Positions 63,820 through 64,000 of a stretch of 64,000 nt of DNA are shown here, piece by piece (within the stretch, counting starts at the first letter, position 1; the number at the start of each line of letters is the position of its first letter). The position numbers and the translations under genes were made by a program. This DNA comes from Amaranthus tricolor (Eukaryota > Streptophyta > Magnoliopsida > Caryophyllales > Amaranthaceae): NCBI RefSeq assembly GCF_026212465.1, contig NC_080052.1, forward strand, positions 13,734,160 through 13,798,159, given 5' to 3'. A model generated the notes under the pieces. It did no database searches. It worked only from the letters and a program-made list of their open reading frames with translations, and had not been told where the DNA came from.

Positions 63820-64000
63820 AAGTTTGAGCTACTTTACGCGCGGAATTGACAAAAACGCTTCAAAACGCATAAAATCGCAACTTAACTTCTAATTTCTAGC
63901 ATATGACTATTATTATCAATTCTAACCATTTCAACACAATAATATATACCAAATAGTGTTGTGTGCCAAGTTTCGTGCATAACAAACCAAGTTTGAGTAC

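Larger units (their letters stand above)
1..64000. repeat. Satellite DNA array, 169-bp monomer with co-amplified insert
   Basis: The entire window is a head-to-tail array of a 169-bp AT-rich monomer, best phased from tagtgttgtg. Sixty-five units carry a 391-bp extra segment and become 560 bp long. All units read in the same direction; no inversion, no unrelated insertion and no unique sequence was seen between monomers. Both ends of the window lie inside the array, so its full size is unknown. Adjacent units differ by scattered substitutions and a few 1-bp indels, and shared variants define several local higher-order repeats. A role as centromeric or pericentromeric heterochromatin is inferred from monomer length and array structure; nothing in the sequence proves it is bound by the centromeric histone. 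A plant source is likely but not certain. I do not recognise the family. Confidence 0.97.
58494..64000 (+). repeat. Young group of long units sharing a 1-bp insert deletion
   Basis: Inserts 60, 61, 63 and 64 all have aagttttgtgg instead of aagtgtttgtgg and agtttaagctac at the right junction. They alternate with inserts 62 and 65, which share gctgatcgac, tttttatgatc, agctccgg and tcaaagcc and lie 2,858 bp apart. Intervening monomers repeat catgtttcacc, gactaaaacg and aattttaacc with tcaaaacaat. The group runs off the window. Confidence 0.85.

Noticed and set aside
1..64000. CRISPR-like array of repeats and spacers
   Set aside because: Spacers are not unique: the whole 169-bp unit repeats, units are far longer than CRISPR repeats, and no cas genes are present.
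1..64000. Match to a named centromere satellite family
   Set aside because: It does not match the Arabidopsis 178-bp repeat or maize CentC as I remember them, and I could not run a database search, so no family name is given.

Overview
The whole 64-kb window is one uninterrupted tandem satellite array. I found no gene, tRNA, rRNA, intact transposon or CRISPR array. The basic unit is a head-to-tail monomer of 169 bp. It is AT-rich (55 G+C out of 169 in the standard form) and close to nucleosome-repeat length. A 391-bp extra segment sits in 65 of the units, always at the same place and in the same orientation, making a 560-bp long unit. Simple arithmetic gives about 228 monomer equivalents: 65 interrupted units and about 163 plain ones. 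The array runs off both ends of the window.

Organism: this is eukaryotic heterochromatin, most likely a centromeric or pericentromeric array, and a flowering plant is my best guess. The reasons are the monomer length, the array size, the higher-order structure, and a stretch in the insert (aacaatccccgtggactcc) resembling a motif I associate with LTR regions of plant Ty3/gypsy elements. I do not recognise the satellite family and cannot name a species.

Layout: the spacing between successive inserts is always about 560 + 169k bp with k from 1 to 9. Shared single-base variants show the array is a patchwork of local higher-order repeats (HORs). 0.4-5.3 kb: 2.8-3.0-kb HOR, two copies, ending at a 100-N gap. 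5.6-10.4 kb: 1.9-2.1-kb HOR. 12.0-17.9 kb: 1,965-bp HOR, three copies. 17.9-26.6 kb: a 1,965-bp three-insert block used three times, mixed with blocks shared with 14-15 kb. 26.6-30.5 kb: divergent mixed units. 30.5-33.2 kb: 896-bp HOR, three copies. 33.2-38.4 kb: mixed units. 38.4-50.4 kb: 3,983-bp five-insert HOR, three nearly identical copies. 50.4-58.4 kb: mixed units, part of it a diverged duplicate of 32-35 kb. 58.4-64 kb: a young group marked by a 1-bp deletion in the insert.

How it fits together: one insertion or capture event in one monomer appears to have been spread with its host monomer by unequal exchange and gene conversion, so plain and interrupted units now form mixed HORs. Chimeric inserts, monomers carrying insert-flank sequence, copy-number steps of exactly one monomer, and the lack of inversions or other insertions all fit ongoing recombination. 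The only open reading frames of any length (minus strand, 7149-7421 and 59936-60124) are accidents where one substitution destroys the stop codon of the monomer's ctag site.
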